Source: Gloeophyllum trabeum ATCC 11539 (taxonomy: Eukaryota > Basidiomycota > Agaricomycetes > Gloeophyllales > Gloeophyllaceae). Taken from it: 51,654 nucleotides of DNA. Position numbers and translations under genes: made by a program. Below, one piece after another: positions 1 through 11,764 of the stretch. Where the stretch lies: the NCBI RefSeq assembly GCF_000344685.1, contig NW_006920424.1, positions 66,165 through 117,818 of the forward strand, read 5' to 3'. The notes below the pieces were generated by a model. The model did not search any database and had not been told where the DNA came from. It was given only the letters and a program-made list of their open reading frames with translations. The first letter of the stretch is position 1, and each line of letters opens with the position of its first letter.

Positions 1-269
1 GAGGATAGATGAACTGTACGGCTACATGCTGCTGACTTTCTGCCCCCGCTGGATCACCTATGGTATGTGCTACATCCCACTCTGGATTGCAGGGAGCTAA
101 TACCAAATGTGCTGTGCGTCTTCCCTTTGTCCATTTTCTGCATCTCTGACTCACTCATCATGCAGAACACATCTCCCACGGCCCCTCGCATCTCGATTCG
201 GGCTGCGCCATGCTCGCGCACCTGCGGCATAACGAAAAACAGCCCAAGGACTCGCCTGATCACTGGTGT

Positions 270-1180
270 GACCACGGCGCATGCGCGGCACGCTCTCGCA
301 CAAGAAGCAGGTCGACCTTGAGCGTCCGTGCAAGGGCGCGAAGTGCACGAACAGGGACATCAGGCCCGGCGGGTAGGTTACGAAGTGCGATCGCGGGAAT
401 GGGTACAACACGGCCGAGTACAAGAAGCTCTACGAGGAGTGCGACGCGCTCGAGGCGGTGCGCGCTCCCCAAAGAGGAGATCGACAAGCAGATGACGACC
501 GACGGCCAGGGACCTCGCTGCCGTCGCGGCGTCGCCAAGGCGGGCAAGGAGAAGGGCGACTACGACATGGCTTGAGCAACTACGACATGGCTTGAGCAAC
601 TACGACATGGCTTGAGCAACTACGACATGGCTTGAGCAACTACGACATGGCTTGAGCAACTACGACATGGCTTGAGCAACGAAGAGGACGAGTACAAGGA
701 GAGGTACGTGGATGAGACCCACATCTCCACCAGAAACTTGCATAGCCGTGATTTGACCCCTCCTCTGCCTACTACAACCGCAAGACCAGTTTCCTGTGCG
801 AGGTGCCCATCAAGGACATCTCCCCAGAAGAGGTATGGTCCACTCTCCCACCACTTCTCATCACTGACATCCTAACCCCTCCCCACTAGGCTAAATTCAC
901 CAGCGAGAACTTCACGTGGCACATCAGCGAAGCCCCCGAGATGCAGCGCCTGCAGCTCTTCGCGTGGCAGTCGCAGAACCGCAGCCGCAAGGGGCACCTC
1001 GACGCGAACACGACCGCGCGGCGAGCTCCTGCACGAGGATTATCAAGAAGAAGGCGCTCAAGGGCATGGCGAAGAACAGCATCCTGAGTGAGTACGTCGG
1101 TGAGCAGTACCTCGAGGTGCCGAACTAGCCGCTGCAGGGCCAGACGGAGGAGGACATCGAGTACTCCTGCACAGGGTAGG
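270..1180 (+). pseudogene. eroded protein-coding region, family not recognised
   Basis: Short plus-strand stretches read as ordinary protein but are split by stops and frame changes. One segment (about 285-460) has a Cys-containing stretch, CKGAKCTNRDIRPGG, followed after a stop by a charged helix-like stretch (EYKKLYEECDALEA). Another (about 770-1010) reads YYNRKTSFLCEVPIKDISPEE, then a likely intron with GT at about 833 and an AG just before 892, then KFTSENFTWHISEAPEMQR. Codon-like composition continues until about 1130. A tandem repeat (561-680) sits inside and each unit carries TGA. I do not recognise the family. The mix of sensible peptide and in-frame stops suggests a dead gene rather than a living multi-exon gene, but a gene model with more introns cannot be excluded. 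Confidence 0.4.
561..680. repeat. tandem repeat, 6 perfect copies of a 20-bp unit
   Basis: Six identical head-to-tail copies of TACGACATGGCTTGAGCAAC fill exactly 120 bp. Because 20 is not a multiple of three, the frame shifts with each unit, and each unit contains TGA, so the array cannot be translated through in any one frame. It lies inside the eroded coding region and probably expanded from the end of one of its segments (KGDYDMA just before). Confidence 0.97.
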
Positions 1181-1189
1181 TTGTACAGG

Positions 1190-2234
1190 ATGAGATCCAA
1201 GTATGCTGAGGATGGTGCGTGCTTTCCAATCCTGTCTGGTATCTGTATTTGTATGCTGATACATTGGCTGCAGTGCAGGGCAAACTGCGATCTGCGCTCT
1301 AGCATTGCAATGGCCAGGTGAGATATGCTGGTGAGTGCGACTGTCGTGTGCGAGAGACAAGTCGCCCAGCCTGCAGGTGCATAACGAGGCGTTCGAGTGT
1401 TGCGAGACGTGGTAAGTAGTATTGTATATTAAGAATAATATCAATAATGTTGTACACATGAATTGAACATAGTTCACTTTGCTTGTCAATGCTTGAATTT
1501 ATGAGTTCTCTTGCTAAATACAAAGAGTGATATACAGCAATCTATTGTCTGCAGATGGGCACGTATCCTCCAGATCAACTGGATCACTGGAACCAGTCTG
1601 CCGGTGCCCATCTCATCTGGACCAACGAAGCGAGCTGAGCGCCTATCTGGGAGACTGGGACCGCTACACTGGTAGCCTTACGTTGGCGCACAATGGTTAA
1701 TGACTTCTATTGTCACATCAGTCCTGACACCGGCGACATTCAATTCATGTTTGCTGTGACTCGGAAGTAGGATCGTCTGCCCGCAGATGTACTACTGGTA
1801 CTCGGGTTGAAGCCTTCTACGTTGACGCACATGTAAGGTATATGAGTGGCAGGCACAACGGACATTTCTGAAGAGTCTTGCAAACTTGAATGTCAAGTGT
1901 CTTATTATCTGGCTAGTGTCTGACATACTGAGAATAGCAGACAGCGGAGTAGTATTACCGCCAGTACAGCAATAAATCCATTGTGAAGGGATTTCCTTCC
2001 GTAAGTGACCATTCTCGCTTAGCAAACCAGCAGTTTTAACTAACCCTCAGGCGTTTCATGGGCTCTAGCGAGCATGCCACGCACTTCAGGGAGGTGCGTC
2101 GAAGTCCCCCGTGGATGAGTACATTGCGACATAGTCCAGATTGATCTGTAGGCCGACGCGGCAACGGAAGTAAATCTGAGACACGGCAATTCAGTTCAAA
2201 ATGGTATGGGCACACCTCATTTCCATCCCAAATC
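1190..2234. other. no gene seen
   Basis: This stretch of about 1 kb has only short, unrelated open frames on both strands. No splice-supported coding signal, RNA gene or repeat was recognised. It separates the eroded gene from the transposase-like gene and may include the left end of that element, but no terminal inverted repeat was found by eye. Confidence 0.5.
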
Positions 2235-5200
2235 ATGTCAGTTTTCGAGCCCCAGGCCGTCCTAGCAAACCTCAAAGCTGTGTTACCTACGCTGGCCGAG
2301 CAAAGGAAGTTAGCGGAGGAATGGAAAAAAGGGGTACGTGCGTTCCTTATTCTGCTGGCACACCCACTGAGACGTACCGTGAACTAGGTGGAAAGCCGTA
2401 TCCGGACGTGGACCGCAAACCGCTCTACCCAAACTATCAATCGCGCTCAACTCGAATGGGATGCCGAGGTCGTGCAGTACGTCAGCTATGTCTATCGGCT
2501 CATCAAGTCTGGGAAAGACGGTGCACCTCCACTGGCAAAGGGCACACCACTCTTAGGGCCGCATTTCACCCCGCCGACATATCTGCATGTTCGCAGATGG
2601 GACAACTGCCCTGCCATCAAGCCTGGGCTTGCATACCTGCGCCCGCTCAACGTCATCCACCCTTTCTATTACCCGGAGCTTGCGAGATGTCCGCAATGCC
2701 AATCTGCAAATACGGCATGGGAGGGCTGGACAGCGACAGGCCGTCGCGATGTTCATGGCCTGTTCCGGGAGGAGGGCGCTATTGGCTACCAGCTCAGATG
2801 TAAGGATTGTGAACAGAAGTATGCGAAGAGGTCAGAACGTACTGGGCAAGCTGGTGACCTCGACAAGAGCATCGCAGGTGGAGCAAAAGGACAGTATTGC
2901 TTCGCAACCACGAATGCAATCTTCTGGGAGAGATGGGAACACTGGGAAGTCCCTCGTGAGTCCTCGATAGTGTTACACCAATGGGAAGCTGACCTGTTTC
3001 CTGTGATTCGTAGGCGGGATACCTCACTTCTTCAAGCGCTGCGCCATTACTCGCGAGCTTTTCAACCTCATCATCGAAGTTCGTCCTTCAACGACTGCGG
3101 CGGGCCTGGCTGAAAACATTAAACGTATGTTTTCATTCCTCATCGTCAAGCCTTATTGATGGGCTGGCTGTTTAGAACTGCATCTCTTGGAGTATAGGCA
3201 GCGCATGCTCGAATATCTGGAGGCTTACAAGATATCCCGGCGTTCGCCCCTCCTCCCTAACCCCCTGCAGCGCTTCTCAGACCCAGGAGACAAGTCCGCT
3301 TATAATGATCACTCTATTAGTGATGATATGATCACCGAGGTGTTTATAGAATTCAATCGGCGTACGAGACAGGTGGAATCAGAGGAGTATTTGCGTACAT
3401 TGTCTGGTAAGCATGTGTGCAAGTACTCACATGATTACTAATCTGATCCTCGTCTCTGCTTGCCAGCCATAGCCCTGTCACTGGACAATACGTTCCGAGC
3501 GTCAGGGAAGGCGACCATTATCGGCGAAAACAGGAAGCGGATTGAGATCAACAAGGGTGGGATACTTGACATGGTTAACGAAGATAATCTGATCATCGCA
3601 TGGGTAAGTACTCTTCCACTTCAGTCCAAGCATGCAAGCTGAAACTGGCACTGCTTCCAGAGGTTCTGTCATAGCCAAGCGAATGCAGAGATCTCAGAGC
3701 TGCTCGAGGGGTTCAAGCGTCGCTGTCGGGCACTTGGCGTAGCGGATCCCACCATGGCTATCGCCGATAATTGTTGCCATGTCCGAAGCGGAATTACAAA
3801 GGTCTTTAGTGCAATCTGTGTCCTTCTCGATGTCTTCCATTTCGTTGCACGGTGCGTCTCTCTATGTTTATCATGAATCAAACCTTATAATCACCCCACA
3901 TTGTCTAGATATACTGCTTGCATCATCGGCGGCACGAAGAACCCACTGCGGGCTGTTGTAGCGCAAGATATATCTGCTGCCATCTTGAAGAAGGGTGCCA
4001 CAAAGGAAGCTGGAGCGAGTTACTGGCCCAAGGAGGACCAGGAGGCTCGTATTACCGCTGCATTTGATAAGTGGGCCAGACACGGTGGAGTTTGGTCAGC
4101 TGCGGCTTCCCGTGTGAGCTGTGATCCCCTTATGTTGCATGTGATCGGGTTCTAATCTTGGACGTAGGTTCACGCTGAGCAGCTCTCACACATCAGGAAG
4201 GGATGCTTGGCAAGGCCACGCGAAGATATACGTACTGATGGGAGCCGTATCGAAAGTACACACCGTGGCTTCAACGGACTACAGCGCTCCTTTACAAGCG
4301 GACTTGTGATGTTCGCTGCCCTGTGCCATGACTTTGTCTTGCGTCGAAATATTCGGGTCGCAAGCGCTCTCAAAGGACCTGATGTCTTTGTGAAGTCTCT
4401 CTTTGGCTCACATCATCTACATCTCGTCGACAGGGTTGCTCAGCTATGGAACGATCTGTCATCTGATAAGAAGGTGCCAAAGATGGCTAATCAGGTGTAT
4501 GACCCCCTTCCCCGTCTCCAGATTGTCGACAGCGGTGAGCGCTTTGGCATCGTTGGTTCTGACTATACGGCCACATTCGGTGGCTTCCTGAAGGTGAAGG
4601 ATGAGCCCGAAGATGAGCTCCTGGACCTCACGTCAGAGGAAGCCCGTGGCCGCATAGAAGATATTATTCAAGATCTTAACATTGATCCTCGACTTCTTAA
4701 TCAACCGGAGGATCGCACTCAAGAAGCTCCTGGCGCATGGCTCAGTCATACTGCTCTCACTGAACCCGGAAAGAAACTAACTTTTAAGCTGGAGGGACAG
4801 AGAGCTGATGGAAAAGGTATGCATAATGCATTTGGCTGTCTAACACGAGCATTAGCTAACGTTCTGTATGCAAACTTGAAGCTGGCAGAGGAAATTCCCC
4901 GAAAATTACATCGGTATCACCAACAGAGGTGCGTATGTGATTCTATATTCTACCTGAGGTTACTGATTGGCGATTGCAGAGGCAGCGCACCGACGTGCTT
5001 GACGCCCGGCCCATTCTCAATCCCGAATGCCAAGCAGAGGGCTCCGGAGCAGTGTCCAGCACCCAGAAACGCAAGTCAGAAGTCTACGCGACAAGCGAGG
5101 GCCAGGGCGAACAGAAGAAGTCACGCACTGATGTAAGTGCTTCATATGCATCACCAGCATCTGGTTTCTGATCGTGATTCACTGGCAGGCAGGCCCGGTT

Positions 5201-6352
5201 GCAACTATCCATACATTCTTCTCGTCGCGGATTAGCACGGGTCCTGGAACCTCTGATGTGTCATTGACGAGTCCTTCAACAGTTCATGCAGCTGCGGGTT
5301 CAGGACCTGTGACCCCAGCCGATGGTCCATTGAAGTCTTCATCCGACAAACTCTCCGCTCGACTCCCTCTTCCTGATGGCTCAACCAAGATGACCCGTTC
5401 GGAGCTTCTCTTCTCAGTTTCAACAGGCATAAATATCCGATCTCTCACAATCAACAATAACGAGGAGTTCTTTCTCTTCATGGATATGCGGGCAGAGGAA
5501 AAATGGGTCTCGTTCCAAATGACGTCAAAGAAGTGGGTTCTCGCCACTGAGAAGTACAATAAGAGACTTGAAGAGGCAGCGAGGACACCTTCGAAATCAA
5601 ATTCGCCTTTCATTGCCAAGAACCCGCGCGCCCTGATGCAGAAACTGGGTGAGGTAGAAACAAAGATTACGGATCGTATAGCGCAAGGCAACTACAAAAG
5701 TAGGTTACCAGCCTCGTCTGTAGGGGCTAAAAACTGATCCCACTCTATAGCCTCTAAAGGTAGTGAGACCTTCTGGCGCAGGCACTGCGAGGCCGTGGAG
5801 CTTGTCAAGAAATGTGTGAAGGCCGGCGATGCGGGTGCTATGAAAAAGGTATGGAGTTAGAAATGTTTTAATTGATTGCTCTTGCTAATTTGGGTGCAAT
5901 ATATTCCCCAGCGCAAGCCTGCTACGTGCGCTCGGTGTCGCACGATCATGTACCCCAATCCATCGGGTGATCCAGACAATCACAAGAAGGGTTTTTGTGC
6001 AGATGGTGTTAAGCAGACTTTAGGGAAGGCGTCACCGAATGATCCACTGCCGGATTGGCCCCAGCCGAAGACTATCTTTGCCAACGGGACAACCTTCAAT
6101 CCCGTTAGGTTCTTAGTGGTCCTTCGCGAGGTATACGAGAAGGTCCTCGTCGAGCAACGCGCGCATAACGACATGCAAATGGAGCATGAAGCCTTCGCAA
6201 TGATGCTGCACAAGCGCACTATTACACTTGAAGATGGCCGCATCCTGTTCAAGCTTTTCAGTTATCTAGATCTCAAGCCTGAGCCGGCCGCCTCCATGAT
6301 TGTCGTACATGATGGGCAGCAGTATCTACGGCTAGGGTGCTTGGAGGATTAG
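2235..6352 (+). CDS. DDE transposase-like protein with N-terminal zinc ribbon (DUF6729-like architecture)
   Basis: The gene reads through about 13 exons to about 1,150 residues, with good GT-AG junctions (for example exon 1 2235-2333, exon 2 from 2388). I start at the ATG giving MSVFEPQAVLANLKAV because it splices in frame. The N-terminal third has a zinc-ribbon-like CPQC...CKDC pair. A core typical of RNase-H-fold transposases follows: candidate Asp in SLDNTF (codon 3484), Asp in AIADNCCHV (3766) followed by LLDVFHFVARY, and Glu in DGSRIESTHRGFN (4252). A linker with basic and Ser-rich stretches precedes a C-terminal CARC...H...C cluster in CARCRTIMYPNPSGDPDNH. The order (Cys ribbon, then DDE core) recalls agaricomycete transposon proteins annotated DUF6729, from memory only. 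It is not a KDZ transposase by motif. No internal stop was met, so it may be recently active or domesticated. Transposase-like: fairly sure; family name: unsure. Confidence 0.72.
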
Positions 6353-6639
6353 TGGGGCTCAGCACCCTAGTGCTCTCACTGGTTGAGACTGGTGCTCTGG
6401 GTGCGTCTCATTGGTATCCTTCGTGTGCCCATGTACTTCCCATTTCTACATCAAGTTTGTCAGTACTCAGAGCTCCATCTCATAGTTTATATTTCCATGC
6501 AAATATTCTGTACAGTACTACTTCAACTTAGTTACATAAAATCAGATGATAATTATATGCTCTTGCATTGAATTGTGCAAGTAACGGCACACAAACACAC
6601 TAGTGAACAAGCTCCATCATTGTCAGACGGAAACAGAGA

Positions 6640-7490
6640 GGAGAGAAGTAGAGTAACACACCGACCGATCATGCAGAGCATCAGGCCAATGAACACGGTT
6701 GGTGTGGTGACGAAGCTCACCGAACTGTCCATGTCCTCCTCCAAGCCGCAGTGCATGCTCGTGGCAATGTTGGGAAGTAGGCCCGAGCGGTACGAGACAG
6801 CGAAGCGGGGCTGCAGGTCCACGGGCGAGATGGACGGCGGGGTGGCAGAGACAAAGCCGAAGGTGTTTGCGAGGCGCTGGAGCGGACGGGAGACAAAGTA
6901 CAAGTAGTAGGACACCACAGGGGATTTGCAGGCTAGGAAGGAAGGAATTGTCAGTAGAGCACAGACTGAGAGGTGAGGGAGGACACACCACCGAAATCCT
7001 CTGCGATACCCACTTTGCCGCCCGGGCGTATAGGCATGAGTTGGACAGGGCGGAGCTTCGGGGAGAGCTGCTCGCAGAAGGGTATGAGTGACTGCTTGCG
7101 GCGGGGTGACGAACGGGTCCGTGGTCACGGCAGTAGTCCAGCCACAGCGAGTGTGCTCCGTGCTTGCCGATGTGTGCTGTATGCGCACTCTGGGACTTGG
7201 ATTGGACTGGAAGTTGGGGCAGCTGGGCTCCCTGCAAGAGAGGGGAGGAGGCAGAGGCAGACCGGATGATGGGTGTGCTCACAGAAAGTATGTCACTCAC
7301 CTAATCGAGCCCTCCCTGCTCAGTTCATTGCCGTCAATCATGCTTGAGCTAATACTCAGGCTTGTGGTATCCACCAGCAACACCGTTGTCGCCTTCGACC
7401 TGGGGTGCTCCGCCAGTCGACCTCTGGCACGTCTCGAGAAGATGGACGTGCGGGGGTGCAACGTGCACCTCGCATGAATCACTGAGCCTA
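6640..7490 (-). CDS. possible membrane-associated protein, fragmentary model
   Basis: The minus strand shows protein-like sequence across at least three exon candidates with usable introns at 7232-7300 (GTGAGT...TTGCAG) and 6933-6991 (GTGGTG...TCCTAG). The middle piece reads WTTAVTTDPFVTPPQAV and then, in another frame, PFCEQLSPKLRPVQLMPIRP, so a frame break or missed intron lies near 7070-7110. The last piece contains SPVVSYYLYFVSRPLQRLAN and ends in a hydrophobic segment, TVFIGLMLCMIG, that could span a membrane. Further upstream an ATG at 7919 opens a signal-peptide-like stretch (MANSFHLILVCLLS) that soon stops. The pieces could belong to one decayed gene for a secreted or membrane protein. 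I do not recognise it. Confidence 0.3.
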
Positions 7491-8033
7491 AATAGCGATG
7501 ACATGACCGTGGGGTCGTGGAGGGGTTGCTTGGCGTGTGTGGTCCATGCGACGGGTATTGGTGTTGCGGGTGCTGCTAGCACATCTGGGCTGTAAGGGCT
7601 GCATCTATGCCCTGCCCCTTGCTGCTCCTGTCGTCGGTGGCAGGTAAGTAGCCAGATCCTCATCCTCCTTCAATTTGTGCTATCTGGGGTATTGTAGGTT
7701 GTGGTCGAAGTACACGGGAACGCCGGCAAACGTCGAGGGGTGCATGTGGAAGGGGCACGTCGGACACGGTTAATGGGCAGGACGATGCGGACGGCCGGGG
7801 CGGCCGCGGGTCCATGATGGAGAAGGCGAGGGTTGGGCATGATGGCGGGATGGCGAGGAAGGGGGGGCAGAATCAGGAGAGAGTAAGCAGACGAGGATGA
7901 GGTGAAACGAGTTCGCCATGGCTGTTGGACTTGGTGTTCCTGCAGCGTCGGCAGCGAACCCTAACCTTGGTCATCACGTGTCTAGAACATGCACGTGCAC
8001 TCGAAAAGGTCGGAAAGGTCGAAATCGTTCTGA

Positions 8034-8653
8034 TTGGCTGAACAAAAGGTCTATTCTTGGACCTTTCTAGGCCCTTGGTATGACGAAGTAGCCGCCAGCA
8101 CCGTCGACCCGCCCACGCTAATCCAGTCCAAGACCAAGACCCTCGCGCAGCTCGTCCGCCAGGCGCAGACCGTGGCCGTATACACCGGCGCTGGGACCTC
8201 TCCCCCGTCGCTGGATAGGCTGACGGAGCTCGTGCAGCCGCGCTTCGTGCAGGCCGGCGGGGACGAAGGCGCGCATGCTAACCTCGTGTTGGTTCTAGGT
8301 AAGGACGTGTTTCGAATTCGTTGTTCTCTCCTTTGCCTTCCACGGCACTCCGGACGCTGATAACGAATTCGAACACTAAACCCCCTCCCACTGCAGACTC
8401 GCCTCCTGCCACTTTCGTCAACACCGGCAAACCTCTTTGCATCGTCAGCCCCCATCCTACATCCTTAGACGACGCCGCGACGCTGCGCATCGGCGCCGCC
8501 CCCGACGAAGTGATAGCTGGCCTCGTGAAGGAACTAGCGGCGCGAAGGGAGCATGAGGAAGAGGAGTGGAAGACCCGCATACCCCCGGGCGGGGCGGGGA
8601 TCTTGAACGAGGGGCTGGAGGAGAGGGTGGATGGCGAGGGGGAGAGGACGTGA
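8034..8653 (+). pseudogene. sirtuin (SIRT6/7-like) remnant lacking its catalytic core
   Basis: Two exons joined by an intron at 8299-8396 (GTAAGG...CTGCAG) keep both ends of a sirtuin. The first has the helix before the NAD site and the start of the Rossmann fold (KTLAQLVRQAQTVAVYTGAGTS). The second end reads NLVLVL, then FVNTGKPLCIVSPHPTSLDD and a final helix with DEVIAGLVKEL, like the C-terminal NAD-binding half of SIRT7-type enzymes. In intact sirtuins these ends are separated by the GxxxxxxDFRG loop, the QNxDxLHxxxG catalytic histidine motif and a four-Cys zinc module; here only about 20 unrelated residues lie between, so roughly 100 or more residues are missing. No ATG starts this frame. 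The product could not be a working deacylase. Confidence 0.8.
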
Positions 8654-9951
8654 GAGGTTAACTGATCTGGTAGTGTTTTGGACGTGTGTGTAGTACTAGG
8701 GTTGAACGTTCGTTTCTATTCATATGTATTAGTAACTTAGCATAACACAAGCGTGTCTGTAGCATATCCCAATGTTGGTCCCACAGTCTGGACACAGTGA
8801 AGTGTCTCCCGAGAACGACGTTTGCCTTTACTAACAAAGAAGTCGTATATCCCACTCTAAAGGATCCTCTCGCCGCGTCGGGTTTGCAACACCAAAGCAC
8901 GGAGTAGAACGAAGGAAGGTCGCGAGCTATGTACCCAGTGACGATCGCCCGCTACCAAGCTACTTGCCTCTTAGCGTGGACAGTATTCGCGCATTCATCC
9001 CGCCCTACATTCGGGGTCCTGGAGCCAGCAAGATTCGAGTCATGCATGCATATGTAGTGTGTCTCGCCCCAGCGGTAATATCAAGTCATGACCCCGTCTG
9101 AGTAGCAGGGAGTCCCATCACGCTCAGACCCGGAGCTGCGAGGACGGGACGGCAAGGGCGGCGAATTGCTATAAGCAGGTCAGGCAGTGTGCCCCAGGGC
9201 ACAACGGCCTCGGAAGAGGGGGGCCAACAACTCCGCAGGAGCCACACAGCCGACGTCGCAAAAGGAGAGCCACCTGACGATAAGCCACGGAAGTCGTGCG
9301 GTCCCCGCGCGTGAGGCTCCGAAGGAGCAGCGACCACTCTCCGCCGGAGGCTAGGGTGAATGGCGGAGGATTGAACCGGAAACGAGACAATCCAGGCAGC
9401 GGGGTGCAGGCGTACTTGGCACCATGCGTCACCGAGGAAGTGGCACAACTTGAACGAGGATGCGTGTCGGGAGGCTCTTAGCGATATGTATATAACAATT
9501 AGCGAATACCTGAGATGTAAGAGACACGACACTCCTGGTGCGGACCAAAGCCTGAGCAGTCGGTGGCGCAAGAGTGCACGTTGGAACGAAGGAGGGTAGG
9601 CAACGCGTATTGCGACCACCAGATCAAGTTGCGTGCATAAGACGACGAGTAAACGTCGTCATGAGGATATGAGACCTAGATGGTGGAGTCAAAGACTATG
9701 CGGAAGAGCACTGGTCGAATGTTTGGACGGGCGAATGCGGGTTTATATGCTGCATAAAGCATTGTCATGCAGGCGGACTTGAGAAGGGGCAAAGTACGAT
9801 GCTGGCCGGAGACGGCATCAAGTGTTCACGTCATGAACCCTTTACAGGGTTCATGGCCAAGTCACTTCCATGCAGGCCACAGACAGCCCCGATTCAGAGC
9901 CCAAACCAATCTCTATACCGAGCAGAAGCAGAAAAGAGAAAGGCAAAGAAC
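8654..9951. other. no convincing gene
   Basis: The longest open frame here is on the minus strand (9086-9619). Its translation is rich in Arg, Pro and Ser with no family resemblance or splice support, so I do not call it. The stretch includes the 3' flank of the sirtuin remnant and of ORC5. No tRNA or repeat was recognised. Confidence 0.5.
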
Positions 9952-11764
9952 TCAGGCTGCTTCCCATATCCTCTCGCCCAGACTCACCCCAACCTCCCGC
10001 GCGAGCCCGAGCACGACCTCGTACCCGACCCCGCACTTGAACGTCGGAGGGCCGTCAATGCGCTCGGGCGGGGAGGTGCGTATGAGCAGATGACTCTGCG
10101 TCAAATTTGTGATCTAGCGCGCATTCGATTCAGCACGCCAAAGACGTGGATATGGAGTTGTAGACACCCACCGCGCCCAGGACGCCCACGCGCCCCACCT
10201 CGACCTCTGCGTTCCGCTCCCGGCCCAATCCTTCCATCTCCCACTCGTCCCCGCCAAAGTCCAGCTCCTCCTCGTGCTCGATCATCAGGTTGCCCATGAT
10301 CGCGAGCATCCGGTCTAGCGGGAACGTCGTCGGGCCCAGCAGGCGCTGCGGGATCTGCGCGCCAGCGATCAACTCAAATCTGCGCGGTCAACTGATGCGG
10401 GGACACACGCACCTTCACAGCCCCGCCGTCCTTCTTGGACGGGGACGCAAGAACACTGGACCGCCTTCTCCTCCGCCGCTTGCGGTCGCCCTCCGACCCG
10501 CGGTACACCATGCGCATGTCGGACTTGGGCGGATTCGTCGAGGCGAGGTACGCCGCGATCAGCACGTACTTCTCCGTCCGCGTCAGGCTCATCGCCGTGT
10601 CCTTGTCCCGCGGCTCCCCAGCGCGGGACGAAGGGAGGAAGTCGGCGGCGCACGCGAGCCGCGGGAACAGCGCCTCGAGCGCCTCGCGGAATTTGGGCGC
10701 GAAGGCACGCAGCAGCCGCATTTTTGTTTCTTCGGTGATTTCGATTTCATCGCCGGCTTGTTCGTGGGCGCGTAAGAGGCGGCCGAGCTCGTGCAGGAAC
10801 GCGGGCCACAGGGCTGCGCCGATGTACGCGAGCTCGTCTGGGTCGGGGACAAAGGGTGCACAGACGGAGTGGAGGGTGGAAAGGTACGGGGTGTGCAGTG
10901 TCCGGATGCTGTCTTGCGATACCCTGCTTATCGTGGGGTCCGAGTCTGGGCGGGGTAGGTCGGAGAAGACGCTTGAGAGGATGTGTAGCGTAGCTAGAGA
11001 GATATTGTCGTGGTTAGTTGCCGAATAAAAGGAAGACTGGACGTACACTCCTTGCTCGGCGGGCCGACTTGCATGAAGAACGGATCTGGGGAGGCGCCAA
11101 GAGGGGGCTTGGTGTCTTGCCACGGGAGAGACGAGGTCAATATAGTCGTGATAGGCGTTTGTGTCTGATAGAGCTCAGCTTGCGTCACATTCGACGAACT
11201 TGAAGGACTGACCAACTCGGCTAGCCTGGTCAGCGGGACAACAAGCTCGGGCAGGAGCCGCTCCGCCCTCTCGACGACCAAGACCATCCTGACATCCACA
11301 TCCCTCTCCTTCTCCTTTCCTTTCGACTCCCGTTTGCCAGTCTGTTCCTGACCCTGCCTTAAATACTCGCACACATCCCTGATCCCCCAGATAAAGCCGT
11401 CCACGCTCTCGTTATACCTTACACCCTCATTTCCCCTCCAATTCGCACACCCTTCCTGCCACAGTGGTACGTGCCCCGCCAGCGCGTTGAGCGCTGTGTC
11501 AAAGAAGAGACGAGGCGTGAAAGCTGAGATGGCATTCAGGCACGCGTGCGCGTACACAGTGCGCTTGCTCTTTGAAGGTGAAGGTACCAGCCCTGCAAGG
11601 AACTGCTTGAGCACGTTTGAGGTGATTCTCGGCGTGTATGGGTCGGTTATGTAGATGAAAGGCGGCGATGTAGCGGTCAGCAGAGTCTGCAGTGTGAGCA
11701 AGACGGGCTTGTGCGAGGGGTATGCGGCGGATAGCGTTTCGAAGGTCGGTAGGTGTTCCGACAT
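9952..11764 (-). CDS. ORC5: origin recognition complex subunit 5
   Basis: ORC5 is one of six subunits of the nuclear complex that binds replication origins and recruits the MCM loader. The model is complement(9952..10113, 10172..10354, 10413..10993, 11047..11764), totalling 1,644 nt in frame (547 residues); all three introns are GT-AG, 53-58 nt. The start MSEHLPTFETLSAAYPSH opens an AAA+-like N-terminal domain. The ORC5 C-terminal region is recognisable: RTEKYVLIAAYLASTNPPKS, then a basic stretch, then IPQRLLGPTTFPLDRMLAIM, and a final winged-helix-like part with ITNLTQSHLLIRTS and GLAREVGVSLGERIWEAA. Where the Walker A loop would be expected the protein reads FIYITDPYTPRITSNVL, with no GxxxxGK[ST]. 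It is somewhat longer than animal ORC5 because of Ser/Lys/Arg-rich linkers. It looks intact. Confidence 0.88.

Noticed and set aside
2235..6352. KDZ-type transposase
   Set aside because: The catalytic contexts (LDNTF, IADNC, DGSRIE) do not look like those I know from KDZ proteins, and the CxC zinc clusters of that group are not evident.
6355..6410. Possible terminal inverted repeat after the transposase-like gene (AGCACC...GGTGCT)
   Set aside because: It is a short local dyad of 6 bp with no partner upstream of 2235.
9086..9619. Minus-strand open frame of 177 codons
   Set aside because: Composition is Arg/Pro/Ser-rich in all overlapping frames, with no domain and no splice support; probably chance in GC-rich DNA.
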